Assembly (NCBI GenBank): GCA_016218915.1
Contig: JACRCQ010000073.1
Location: 1-64,000 of the forward strand
Length of the DNA stretch: 64,000 nucleotides
DNA from: Deltaproteobacteria bacterium
Lineage (GTDB): Bacteria; Myxococcota_A; Polyangia; Polyangiales; Polyangiaceae
Direction: 5' to 3'
Positions 37,637-45,984 of the stretch are shown in pieces; position 1 is the first letter of the stretch; the number at the start of each line of letters is the position of its first letter. The position numbers and the translations under genes are program-made. The notes beneath the pieces were generated by a model. It made no database searches and was not told where the DNA came from. It saw only the letters and a list, made by a program, of their open reading frames with translations.

Positions 37637-37652
37637 GAGCTGACGAGACCGC

Positions 37653-38261
37653 ATGGCGATCTTCGTGACGCTCTTCGCCGCGACCGAGGGGGAGCTGGAT
37701 CGCATCTTCCCTGGCTGGCCGAAGCCGCCTGAGGCGCCCACGCTGGTTCGGGTCGACGATCCGGACACGGGAGAGGAGCGCACGGAGAAGCGATGGGTTC
37801 CCGAAGGCGAGGTCTCGGCTTCGCTCCTGCTCGCAGATCCGCAGAGCGCAGCAGAGGTGATGGCGCCTGTGCTCGAGCCGGAGAGCGAGTACGAGCGGCA
37901 CATGGAAGAGCGCGCGCCACGGGTGCTGCGAACCCTGCCGCACGCCTGTCTCAAGCATCTGTTCGGTCGGCATCTCGACGCCCTCGCTTCGCTCTTGCTG
38001 GGCAGGCCGATCGAAGCGCGCCCTGCGCGCGTCACACCCGATGGATTCCCCATCGATCGTCTGGCCCAGGAGGGGATGGTCGCCCTGAGCCGCATGTCTC
38101 CGACCGATCTGCCACAGCTCGCGGAGCGATGGGCTCGCGGCCCTGCAAAGGGATTCGAAGGTCAGGCAGATGCACTCTGGGCACTGCGGCGGGTGCACGC
38201 TCTGGCCGTGCTGTGCACGGGCACTGTCCAGCGTTCGCTATGCCTTTGGATCGAGAGCTGA
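37653..38261 (+). CDS. Hypothetical cytoplasmic protein
   Basis: Protein of 202 residues beginning MAIFVTLFAATEGELDR, 16 bases after the preceding gene, so probably in its operon. No signal or membrane span. Distinct charged and helical stretches (LPHACLKHLFGRHLDALASLLLG, DLPQLAERWARGP) suggest a folded helical protein. Unrecognised. It is convergent with the RCC1 lipoprotein, 4 bases apart. Confidence 0.7.
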   Translation: MAIFVTLFAATEGELDRIFPGWPKPPEAPTLVRVDDPDTGEERTEKRWVPEGEVSASLLLADPQSAAEVMAPVLEPESEYERHMEERAPRVLRTLPHACLKHLFGRHLDALASLLLGRPIEARPARVTPDGFPIDRLAQEGMVALSRMSPTDLPQLAERWARGPAKGFEGQADALWALRRVHALAVLCTGTVQRSLCLWIES

Positions 38262-38265
38262 CGCC

Positions 38266-39765
38266 CTACCAGATCACCTTCTTGGGCGTCACGCTCTGCG
38301 TCTTGGTCCCGTCGCCGAGCTGACCGCGTTCGTTGATGCCCCAGCAGTCCACGCTGCCATCGACACGAGCCGCGCAGCTGTGACCGTCGCCGAGATCGAC
38401 CGCGACGACGTTGTCGAGCACCTGAGCAGGCAGCAGCACATCGATCTTGGTGCCGTTGCCCACCTCACCCTCGGCGTTGTACCCCCAGCAGTACAGGGCG
38501 TTGTTCGACAGAACCGCGCAGGTGTGGTTGTTGCCTGCCGCAATCTGCTCCGCCGTGTTGAGCCCGGCCGTCTGCACGGCACACGAGTGCAGCTCCTTCT
38601 TCCCATCGCCAACCTGGCCGTATCCGCCGTCCCCCCAGCACCACACCGTCTTGTCCGCCTTGACCGCGCACGTGTGCCGGGCTCCTGCCGCGATTCTCTG
38701 CACCCCTGTCAGCGGCCCGGCAGGCGTGCACTGCTGCGCTTGCACTGGAGTGGGAGAGTCGGCGTTGCTGTTGTTGCCGAGCTGCCCCTGGCTGTTCCAA
38801 CCCCAGCACCAGACCGTGCCGTCGTCACGCGCGGCACAGGAGTGCTGGTAGCCGCACGCTGCCTTTGTGACGTTTCCGGTCAACGCGACCATCTCGGGCG
38901 TGGCGACCGTGCTGACCGCGTTGGGCGAGACCTGACGGTAGTTGTTGTAGCCCCAGCACCACGCCGATCCCGAGGCGATCGCACAGACGTGCTGGGAGCC
39001 CACGGACATCTCGGTCACTCCGGTCAAGGTCGGGCCCCCGTCCGCGGTCTTCCTCGCGACGCCGAGGCCGTCGCCGAGCTGACCTTTGCTGTTGCTCCCG
39101 AAGCACCGGAGCGAGCCTGCCGAAATCTGCACGCAGGTGCTCAGGAATCCTCCTTGCACACGGACTGCATTGCCGAGCGCGGTCGTGCCGGTCTCCACCA
39201 CCACCTGCGGCTTGGCCTGATCCTGACCCGCTCCATTGCCCAGCTCGCCGTCGATCCCGCGCCCCCAGCAGCGAACGGTCTTGTCCGACAGCGTGACGCA
39301 GCTGTGCTCATCGCCGAGCCCGACCTGAAGCGCTTTGACGCACGCGCTGCTTGCGCAACCAATCTCGCACTTCGTTCCGCACCCTCCGCAGTTGGCCGGA
39401 TCGGTCGCAGTGTCCACGCACTCGTCCAAGCAGCACGCGCCAACGCCGCAGGTGCCATTGCAGCAAGGCTGCCCAGGTTCGCCGCACGGCTGGGCGTCCG
39501 TCTCGTCGCCTGATTCCACCTGGGCTTCGGGCGGCGTCTCCGGTTGCACGTCCGGGTGGTCGTCGGTGACTGCCGTGTCCTCTGTGGCGGTGTCTGCCAA
39601 GGGCCCATCGGGCTGCGCGGCCGTTTCTTCAATCGAAGCGTCGGAGAGCGTGCCCGCATCGACCGCGTGCTCAGGATCGTTGATCCCAAGCACTGCATTG
39701 CAGCTCCAGGCTCCAGCGCAGAGGGCGGAAGCGACGCACAACGTGACAGCTCGCCGGGCGCGCAT
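38266..39765 (-). CDS. RCC1-repeat lipoprotein
   Basis: Predicted lipoprotein of 499 residues with signal and Cys after GAWS (Cys 22), followed by an acidic Asp/Glu/Pro/Thr linker. A small Cys module (CCNGTCGVGACCLDEC, NCGGCGTKC) precedes about six or seven RCC1-type blades. Each blade has xxHxCAxxxDGxVxCWGxNxxGQLG, as in HSCAARDDGTVWCWGWNSQGQLG-like segments, building a seven-bladed propeller. It is the third gene of an operon whose start overlaps the previous stop by one base (TGATG). By position it is the likely surface partner of the upstream kinase and TPR protein. Confidence 0.92.
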   Translation of the reverse strand: MRARRAVTLCVASALCAGAWSCNAVLGINDPEHAVDAGTLSDASIEETAAQPDGPLADTATEDTAVTDDHPDVQPETPPEAQVESGDETDAQPCGEPGQPCCNGTCGVGACCLDECVDTATDPANCGGCGTKCEIGCASSACVKALQVGLGDEHSCVTLSDKTVRCWGRGIDGELGNGAGQDQAKPQVVVETGTTALGNAVRVQGGFLSTCVQISAGSLRCFGSNSKGQLGDGLGVARKTADGGPTLTGVTEMSVGSQHVCAIASGSAWCWGYNNYRQVSPNAVSTVATPEMVALTGNVTKAACGYQHSCAARDDGTVWCWGWNSQGQLGNNSNADSPTPVQAQQCTPAGPLTGVQRIAAGARHTCAVKADKTVWCWGDGGYGQVGDGKKELHSCAVQTAGLNTAEQIAAGNNHTCAVLSNNALYCWGYNAEGEVGNGTKIDVLLPAQVLDNVVAVDLGDGHSCAARVDGSVDCWGINERGQLGDGTKTQSVTPKKVIW

Positions 39766-40799
39766 CAGAGCGTTCCTCCGAGCATGAATCCCACGGAACC
39801 TGTCCCGACCGCGGGAGCTGCCCGCAGCCTGGCGCTCTTTGGATCGCTGCTGCTGCCCCCGAGCAGGATCATGGTCACCCCTCCTGCGACCAGGGCGCCT
39901 CCGATCAGGAATCCCACGGTCGCCCGGTTGCCGGCCGATACGGCGTCGGTCCGATCGCTGAATCCCTGCGGGCCGCAAGCGTCGCCCGAGCAGTCGCTCT
40001 TCGAGTCGCTGTTCTTGCCCATGGCCTGCACGGCGAACACGGTGCCCAGGCCGAGCCCGACCACGCCGAGCCCGCCGACCACCCAACCGGCGGTACGGAG
40101 GGTCGAGGTCTGCGAGCCTTCCACGGGCGCAGGGCCAGGCTCCGGTCGGATGGGTGGCTGGGGCTGCGTCGTCGGCTGCGTCGACGCAACCGGGGGCTGA
40201 TCAGCGGGAGCCGCGAGCAATGCCGGGACTGTGACTTCCTTGCGGTCGCCCCCTGGACCGACCTGGATGACCGTGTGAAAGGCCAGGCGCGCAGGCGCGG
40301 ACACGTCGATCGTGTGATCGCCGGGATCAACGGGGACTGGGACACCCCAGGCAGCGGACGGCTGGACAGCGCCATCGCGCTTGACGGTCAGACCCTGGAG
40401 CGAGGCAGTTTCGGACGCGATCCGGAGCGTGAGCTTGGACAGCTTGCTTTCGAGCGCGGCGGCGCGATCGCGCGCGGCCTGCTCGCGATCCTTGGAGCCT
40501 TCGTTGCGTGCGCGCGCTGCGGCGTCGTTGTACTCGGCCCATGCGCTTGCGGTCTTGCCCTGCGCCTCGTGGCACAGCGCAAGGGCGAGAAGGGTGCCGG
40601 TCGCGGCCTCGGTCTTGTAGCTGTCGGCAAACTTCGGGCACGCCTCGTTGTAGTTCTTGAGGTCCATCAGGCGCTTTCCCTCGCGGAACAGCGTCTCAGC
40701 CAGGGCGCTCTGGTCGCCATCGGCGCGTACGACGGGCGCAGCGAGCAGACCGCAGGACAGCACCACAGCGAGCAACGGGACGGATCGGCGCAAGGTCAT
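39765..40799 (-). CDS. Periplasmic TPR / PEGA-type protein of kinase operon
   Basis: Exported protein of 344 residues, signal ending VVRADG. The TPR-like region (AETLFREGKRLMDLKNYN, ACPKFADSYKTE, ALALCHEAQGKTASAW) and the PEGA-like GDHTIDVSAPARL match the protein at 1498 segment by segment. A Pro/Gln-rich linker and two C-terminal hydrophobic spans (VVGGLGVVGLGLGTVFAV, VGFLIGGALVAGGVTMILLG) follow. It overlaps both neighbours by one base (TGATG at each junction), so kinase, TPR protein and RCC1 lipoprotein are translated as a unit. Confidence 0.88.
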   Translation of the reverse strand: MTLRRSVPLLAVVLSCGLLAAPVVRADGDQSALAETLFREGKRLMDLKNYNEACPKFADSYKTEAATGTLLALALCHEAQGKTASAWAEYNDAAARARNEGSKDREQAARDRAAALESKLSKLTLRIASETASLQGLTVKRDGAVQPSAAWGVPVPVDPGDHTIDVSAPARLAFHTVIQVGPGGDRKEVTVPALLAAPADQPPVASTQPTTQPQPPIRPEPGPAPVEGSQTSTLRTAGWVVGGLGVVGLGLGTVFAVQAMGKNSDSKSDCSGDACGPQGFSDRTDAVSAGNRATVGFLIGGALVAGGVTMILLGGSSSDPKSARLRAAPAVGTGSVGFMLGGTL

Positions 40800-42172
40800 C
40801 ACCTCCGGTCGTTGATGAGACTCTCGATGCCGCCCTTGGTCGTTGGCGGCGCAGGCGGGTTCGACTTCGACGCGGTTCCAGTGGACGCCGGCTGCGTCTT
40901 GGACGGGGGAGCGCCGGTGACAGTGGGTGGGGGCGCGACGCACGCGACCGGAGGAGCGGATTCCGCGGGAGCCGCAGCATCGGACGCGATCGGCACCGGA
41001 GCGACCGCTGACTCGATCGCCGAGGCAGGCATCAGGTTGGCTGGACGCTCGATGCGGGGCATCTGGCTTCGCACGACGAGGATGGCGACCACCGAGGCGA
41101 TGCCAGCCGCGAGCACGCCGAACCCCACCAGGGTCGCGGTAGCGCGCCCTCGAGTAGGACGAAGGCTCGCACCGGTCAGGGTTTCCGCGGTGCCTACGCC
41201 GACCGCGTTCGCTCCGGAGCTCGAGACCGACGAGGCCAGCTGGGGAACGGGCGGCAGGCTCGGCATGTTGGCCGTGATGCGGTGCAAGGACATCTGCGCC
41301 CGCGGACCACCGAAGGGCATGAGCGCCGCGGCGAAGTCGGCCACGGAGGCGTAGCGATTGGCAGGGTCCTTCTCGAGGGCGCGCAGAATGACCTGCTCGA
41401 GGGCGGGCTCGACGTCGGGGCGGAAGTTCCGGATGGGCTCCGGCGGATCTGCGGCGATCTTGGCGATGACCTCTGGGACCATCCGCCCGTTGAAAGGCGG
41501 GCTTGCCGCGATCAGCTCGTAGAGGATCACGCCGAGCGACCAGATGTCGCTTCGCGAGTCGACCGTCTTGGCGTTGCGCACCTGCTCCGGGGACATGTAC
41601 AGCGGCGAGCCGATTACGCCATTGGTCTGGGTCAGGCTCGGACGCGGCGCATCGTCGGGCTGCACCAGCGACTTGGAGATTCCAAAGTCGAGGACCTTGA
41701 TGAGCGGGTCGCCGTTCTGCCTGCGCGTGACGAACAGGTTGGAAGGCTTGAGATCGCGGTGGATGATGCCGAGGGAATGGGCTTCGGCCATGGCCTCGCA
41801 GGCTTGCAGCACGCAGTCGACCGCATCCGGGACTGCAAACGCCCCTCGCTTTTCGAGCCAATGGGCGAGGTCGGTGCCGTCGAGGAACTCCACCACCATG
41901 TACGGCACGCCGCTGTCGAGGGTGCCGACGTCGAACACGCGCGCCACGTGCTCGCTCTTGATTCGCACGGCTGCGCGGGCTTCCCGATCGAAGCGCTCGA
42001 CCGAGTCGGCCTGGAGCATCACGTCGGGAAGCAGGAACTTGAGGGCAACGCGCTCTCGCAGCTGCAGATGGCGCGCAGAGACCACGACGCCCATGCCGCC
42101 GGCGCCGAGCACCTTTTCCACCTGGTACTTGCCGGCGAGGATCTCGCCCGGGTGGACGGGTGCATTACTCAT
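40799..42172 (-). CDS. Membrane-bound Ser/Thr protein kinase, first gene of operon
   Basis: Hanks-type kinase of 457 residues. GAGGMGVVVSA glycine loop, VALKFLLP lysine, HRDLKPSN catalytic loop, LDFGISK metal motif and GSPLYMSPEQ. The kinase domain covers ~15-275. A membrane span follows (ATLVGFGVLAAGIASVVAIL, ~345), then an Ala/Pro/Ser-rich periplasmic tail of about 90 residues with one Cys. Its stop shares a base with the start of the TPR gene. The substrate is unknown; the operon suggests signalling to or from the two envelope proteins. Confidence 0.93.
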   Translation of the reverse strand: MSNAPVHPGEILAGKYQVEKVLGAGGMGVVVSARHLQLRERVALKFLLPDVMLQADSVERFDREARAAVRIKSEHVARVFDVGTLDSGVPYMVVEFLDGTDLAHWLEKRGAFAVPDAVDCVLQACEAMAEAHSLGIIHRDLKPSNLFVTRRQNGDPLIKVLDFGISKSLVQPDDAPRPSLTQTNGVIGSPLYMSPEQVRNAKTVDSRSDIWSLGVILYELIAASPPFNGRMVPEVIAKIAADPPEPIRNFRPDVEPALEQVILRALEKDPANRYASVADFAAALMPFGGPRAQMSLHRITANMPSLPPVPQLASSVSSSGANAVGVGTAETLTGASLRPTRGRATATLVGFGVLAAGIASVVAILVVRSQMPRIERPANLMPASAIESAVAPVPIASDAAAPAESAPPVACVAPPPTVTGAPPSKTQPASTGTASKSNPPAPPTTKGGIESLINDRR

Positions 42173-42260
42173 GGGTGGGCCCCTGCAAGCTCGCCAAGGC
42201 TGAGCGTCATCGAAATCGTGACTGGTTCACATCCTTGGAAAACGCTCATCGTTTAGCTTC

Positions 42261-43001
42261 GTGGAAGAGGCACGTCAAGGGCACGTGGTATGGCTCTTGA
42301 GCATGAACGACGCTGATCCCGCTGTCGAGATCTGGTTGCCGACGCTACAAAACGCCAGGAGCCAGGGCCTGGAGCTGCCTGAGGGCGAGCCATCGGAAAT
42401 CCACAAGATGGCCGCGCTCATCGTCATCGCTGGCGCGGTGCGCAGGGAATCCTGGGATGAGGTCCTGGACGAAAGGCGAGCCGTGCACGTGGCCAGCCAC
42501 GAGCCGCCGCCCGCCCCGGTCGACTACGTGGCCCGCAGCCACGCGTGGATCGTCGGCCCGGTCGCGGGAAAACCGGGGCGCTTGCGGGTGCGTCACACCA
42601 ACGAGGTCCCGATCTCGATGTGCGAGCTGTACGCGCCGACGCTGCCGATCGTGTACTCGTTCGAGGGGGCGCTGGAGAAGTTCGCCGAGGTGGGAACCGA
42701 GCCACCGGATGCGCTTCGCTGCCTGGACCTCCGTCCTCGCAACCAGGGGGGCAGCGCCTATCGCGGGGGCGGCAAGCTGCAGGCGGCGGACTTCCACGGG
42801 TTCGCCTTTGGCGACGCGCTCGAGCATGGCGAGACGGGCGTGGATCGGCTTTGCGCCAAGGGCACCGCGTACCTGCTCAATGTACGGGCCTTTGCCTGGC
42901 CGTTCTTGTGGCTCCGCTATCCGCACCACGACCATCTGCACGAGGTGATCGTCGCCCCAGCGCGGCGCGGCGGTTTGAGGATGGTGGTCGCGCCGGCCTA
43001 G
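42261..43001 (+). CDS. Hypothetical protein
   Basis: Up to 246 residues from GTG at 42261. An in-frame ATG at 42303 (MNDADPAVEIWLPT) is equally possible, and neither has a clear ribosome site. No signal or membrane span. Recognisable features are PISMCELYAPTLPIVYSF and a His-rich end (YPHHDHLHEVIV). Codon use and composition fit a real gene. Unrecognised; it precedes the CarH-type gene with a 107-base gap that holds the carH promoter. Confidence 0.6.
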   Translation: MEEARQGHVVWLLSMNDADPAVEIWLPTLQNARSQGLELPEGEPSEIHKMAALIVIAGAVRRESWDEVLDERRAVHVASHEPPPAPVDYVARSHAWIVGPVAGKPGRLRVRHTNEVPISMCELYAPTLPIVYSFEGALEKFAEVGTEPPDALRCLDLRPRNQGGSAYRGGGKLQAADFHGFAFGDALEHGETGVDRLCAKGTAYLLNVRAFAWPFLWLRYPHHDHLHEVIVAPARRGGLRMVVAPA

Positions 43002-43072
43002 ACCGCGCCAGGGCCTGGGCGCGAACGCGACGACGAAACCGGGCCCGCAGCCCGAGTTGTGTTTCGGTGCGG

Positions 43073-43102
43073 TTGACGAAGATGTGTCTAGGACACTATT
43101 CT
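43073..43102 (+). promoter_or_regulatory. carH promoter with inverted-repeat operator
   Basis: A -35 TTGACG (43073-43078) and a -10 TATTCT (43097-43102) flank the perfect inverted repeat GTGTC-TAG-GACAC (43084-43096 region). Nearly the same block lies before the DUF4397 lipoprotein. An operator between -35 and -10 fits repression by the MerR-family product itself. The expected transcription start falls on or within a base or two of the ATG at 43109, so the mRNA may be leaderless. Confidence 0.65.
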
Positions 43103-43108
43103 GCTCCC

Positions 43109-44029
43109 ATGCCACGCGCATCGAAGTCCCCACGCACGGAGCAAGGGCCGTACTACTCGATCCAGCTGGTGTCGCGCAGCACGGGGGTCACGGCAGACAC
43201 ACTTCGCATGTGGGAGCGGCGCTACGGCTTTCCTGACCCGAAGCGCGATCTGCGGGGCAATCGGCTCTACACCGAAGACGACATCGAGCGGTTGCAGCAC
43301 GTGAAGCGCGCGCTGCAGGCGGGGTTCAAGCCGTCGGAGGTGGTATCCAAGCCGCTCGCCGAGGTCGCCCGGCTCGTGTCTCGGGCAGCCCATGTGCAGA
43401 AGGACGTGGGCAGGCCTTCGCGCGGATCGACCTTGATTGACGCGGTCGTGCTGGGGGATGCGACGGCCGCTCGCGCCGACATTCGCAGAGCAGCGCTTGC
43501 GCTCGGGCCAAAAGTATTTGTCGTGGACTACGTTGCCCCGCTCGTGGCGGAGATTGGGAGGCTGTGGGCTGCGGGCAAGCTGGAGGTGCACCAGGAGCAC
43601 CTGGCAAGCGATCTGCTGTGCACGCAGCTGCGGGCGATGTTCTCGAGCTTCGAGGACACCGGGACGCCTGTCGTGGCGATGGCCACGCTCTCTGGCGAGC
43701 ACCACCAGCTCGGGCTCTGGATGGCCGCCTTGTACCTGGTTGCAGAAGGCGCGCGTGTCTGGATGCTGGGGCCGGACATGCCGGCCGAGCAGATCGTACG
43801 CGCGATGCAAGGGCTGAACGCAAACGTGGCGGCTGTGTCGATTTCGCCGAGCGCGGACCTGCATGCTGTTCGTCAAGACCTGTCCCGGATGCTCGCGCTG
43901 CTTCCGCCCGGCACAGAGCTCTGGGCCGGCGGAGAGGCATCCAAGCAGCTCGACCTTCGCGATCGCAGGTTTCGCGCAACCTCGACCTGGCGGGAGCTCG
44001 ATCACGCGCTGTCGCGATGTCGACGCTAG
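43109..44029 (+). CDS. carH: CarH/LitR-family B12-dependent photoreceptor repressor
   Basis: MerR-type repressor of 306 residues that in known relatives binds adenosylcobalamin, represses carotenoid genes in the dark and lets go in light. Residues ~16-70 are the MerR DNA-binding domain (TLRMWERRYGFPDPKR, GNRLYTEDDIERL). The light-sensing helix bundle carries the hallmark W-x9-E-H (Trp 153, Glu 163, His 164). The Rossmann B12 domain has the E-x-H-x-x-G signature (Glu 197, His 199 as lower cobalt ligand, Gly 202). The residue after Trp 153 is Ala, where Thermus CarH has the upper-ligand His 132. It probably represses itself and the convergent lipoprotein. Confidence 0.9.
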   Translation: MPRASKSPRTEQGPYYSIQLVSRSTGVTADTLRMWERRYGFPDPKRDLRGNRLYTEDDIERLQHVKRALQAGFKPSEVVSKPLAEVARLVSRAAHVQKDVGRPSRGSTLIDAVVLGDATAARADIRRAALALGPKVFVVDYVAPLVAEIGRLWAAGKLEVHQEHLASDLLCTQLRAMFSSFEDTGTPVVAMATLSGEHHQLGLWMAALYLVAEGARVWMLGPDMPAEQIVRAMQGLNANVAAVSISPSADLHAVRQDLSRMLALLPPGTELWAGGEASKQLDLRDRRFRATSTWRELDHALSRCRR

Positions 44030-44082
44030 GACCGAGCAGCAGGCAGGAGCGTGGCGGGATGAATGGCGGGGCAGGGGCGATT

Positions 44083-44151
44083 GCTTGGCTGGGACCGAGG
44101 CGACTGCTTGGCTGGGACCGAGGCGACTACTTGGCTGGGACCGAGGCGACA
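44083..44151. repeat. 23-bp direct repeat, three copies
   Basis: Three tandem copies of a 23-base unit beginning (G/A)CTTGGCTGGGACCGAGG. Copies 1 and 2 are identical and copy 3 differs at its ends. Copy 3 lies inside the 3' end of the DUF4397 gene (encoding ASVPAK) and copies 1-2 follow its stop, so the coding end was probably duplicated outward into the gap between the convergent genes. Confidence 0.9.
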
Positions 44152-45719
44152 GTCCACTTGTCGAGAATGCTCGTGGAGCTGGCATTGACTACGAGAAGCT
44201 GCAGCGGAGGTTGATTGGCTGCCGGGGACAGCATCCCCGCTGCGATGGCGAACAGCCTTCCTCCATCCGGGAGAGCGACTGCGAATTCCTTGACGGTCGA
44301 CAGCGAGCCTGTGGCTGCCAGCCCAAGCGTCAACGCAGTGGCCGGCAGCGCGAGGCCCATGGCGTCGGTCGCTCCCGGGAACGACAGATTGGTGATGGGA
44401 GGACTTGGATCGAGCGTTCCTGCAGTGGTGACGGTCCCAAGGTCGACCGCAGGGGCATCAGGAGATGCGTGCACGACACGCACACGGGTCTTTCCCGAGT
44501 CGGGTACGTCAAAGCCTTCTGCCAGGGCGACGAGCTGGAATGCCTTTTCCCCGGTCTGGGCGAGGAGGCCTGTGGCAATGGCGAGATAGGAGCCGCCCGC
44601 TTCAAGCTTGGGGGTCTTTGCCGAAGCTGCCGGTGCGCCCGCGGGTTTGGGGGTGGGACCCGCCTGGCCCGCGAAGAAGTCGAGGGTGTAGTCCGAAGGA
44701 GGAACCTGGATGCGTCCCATCTGCCCGAACGCGACATTGTCGAACACCTCCGCTGCCCCTGCGTAGATGTCCACTGCAGGAGCGTCGGGCGAGGCGTGTA
44801 GAGCATAGACGAAGGGATTCTGCTTCAACCAGACCGTCGTGCTGTCAGGCAAGACCGCGAGAAGAGCAAAGCCCTTGTCGTCCCGCGGCGCGAGCTTGAG
44901 CTCTCCCGTGGCAATGACGAACGCCTGCACGCCCTCGGGGAGCGGCGGGGCGCTAAAGGCCGTTACCGTGGAAGAGGCCGAGGCGATTCCGACTTGCAGT
45001 GCCTGGGCTGCCGGAAGCTCGACGCCTGCGGCCCCTGTGTCGGCGAACCTCGCAACTGCAGATATTTCAGGCTTGGTGGGGTCGTCGTTGCCGACATCCA
45101 GGTCCACCGTGGGAGCGTCGAAGCCCGCGTGAACGATCCGCAAACGGACCTTTCCCGCGGCTGCAGCCTCGAACTTCTCTTCCAAGGGAAGGACCCGGAA
45201 CTTGTCGTCTGCGTTGGTCGACGCCAGATCTCCGGCCGCGACTGCGGTGTATTTGGCGCCGTCCGCGAGCGCAAGGCCCGTGACCTCGAACGCCGGTGGA
45301 TCGGACGGGCTGGCGCCTGCGGCGCGGATCTCGATGTCATAGGTTCCTGCCGGTACTTCGAGGTAGCTGGTGGACTTGCCGTACTGAAGGCCGGAGGCAA
45401 CCGGGGTAGAGCTCCCCTTGACGTACAGGTCGACCGCAGGCGCGGTGGGCGAGGCGTGTACGACACGGAGCATGGCCTTGGTCCCCGCGTCGGAGCCTGC
45501 AGCCCCTCCCATGCCGCCGTCCTTGGAGCCGCCGGTGCCGGAAGCGCCAGCGGAGCCGCCTGCGCCGGCCGCCGAGTCGCCCCCAGCGTCGGAGCCCGCA
45601 GATCCGCCCATGCCGCCCATGGCGGCGGGCGAGCTGGAATCATCGCTGCTGCATGCAAGAAGAGTCGAGCCCAGGGCTACGACGAGCCCTGCAGCCAACG
45701 CTTGATGATGAAAATACAT
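44127..45719 (-). CDS. Lipoprotein with repeated DUF4397 domains
   Basis: Predicted lipoprotein of 530 residues with signal and lipobox LLAC (Cys 23), then a long Gly/Ser/Ala/Asp linker. Three DUF4397-type units start with (R/A)(V/L)VHASPxAPAVDxY or close variants: LRVVHASPTAPAVDLY, LRIVHAGFDAPTVDLD and VYALHASPDAPAVDIY. A shorter fourth start is RVVHASPDAPAVDL. Such domains form extracytoplasmic beta sandwiches of unknown ligand. GGAG lies eight bases before the ATG. Its promoter carries the same operator as carH, so expression is probably light- and B12-dependent. Convergent with carH, 97 bases apart. Confidence 0.88.
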   Translation of the reverse strand: MYFHHQALAAGLVVALGSTLLACSSDDSSSPAAMGGMGGSAGSDAGGDSAAGAGGSAGASGTGGSKDGGMGGAAGSDAGTKAMLRVVHASPTAPAVDLYVKGSSTPVASGLQYGKSTSYLEVPAGTYDIEIRAAGASPSDPPAFEVTGLALADGAKYTAVAAGDLASTNADDKFRVLPLEEKFEAAAAGKVRLRIVHAGFDAPTVDLDVGNDDPTKPEISAVARFADTGAAGVELPAAQALQVGIASASSTVTAFSAPPLPEGVQAFVIATGELKLAPRDDKGFALLAVLPDSTTVWLKQNPFVYALHASPDAPAVDIYAGAAEVFDNVAFGQMGRIQVPPSDYTLDFFAGQAGPTPKPAGAPAASAKTPKLEAGGSYLAIATGLLAQTGEKAFQLVALAEGFDVPDSGKTRVRVVHASPDAPAVDLGTVTTAGTLDPSPPITNLSFPGATDAMGLALPATALTLGLAATGSLSTVKEFAVALPDGGRLFAIAAGMLSPAANQPPLQLLVVNASSTSILDKWTVASVPAK

Positions 45720-45762
45720 GGTCACACTCCGTTGGAGAGGTTGTAGGAACAGCGTCACGGGA

Positions 45763-45793
45763 TCTATGTGTGTCTTAGACAAAGCTTCGTCAA
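45763..45793 (-). promoter_or_regulatory. Promoter of the DUF4397 lipoprotein with CarH-type operator
   Basis: On the minus strand TTGACG (45793-45788) is followed by AAG, then TGTCTA-A-GACAC, then CACATAGAT as a weak -10. The block is 21/24 identical to the carH promoter, with the same distance from -35 to inverted repeat. TGTCT-T-AGACA is a perfect inverted repeat on the plus strand. It lies about 45 bases before the ATG at 45719. The rest of the 265-base gap (45720-45984) shows no gene. Confidence 0.65.
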
Positions 45794-45984
45794 GTGGACG
45801 AACGAAGACTTTCCTGGGCCGTTCTTGCGTGCTGCCCGAGCGATCGCCCCGCTCGCGCACCCGCGGGCTGGAGGGTGGGGGCGTCGACGGGCGAGCGTGC
45901 GAGACGCGTCTGCGTCGCCTGAGGCGCTGAGTTTTGGAGCTAGACTTGGAGAGGGGGGTGGTGATCGAGCCAGGCCATGGGAGG

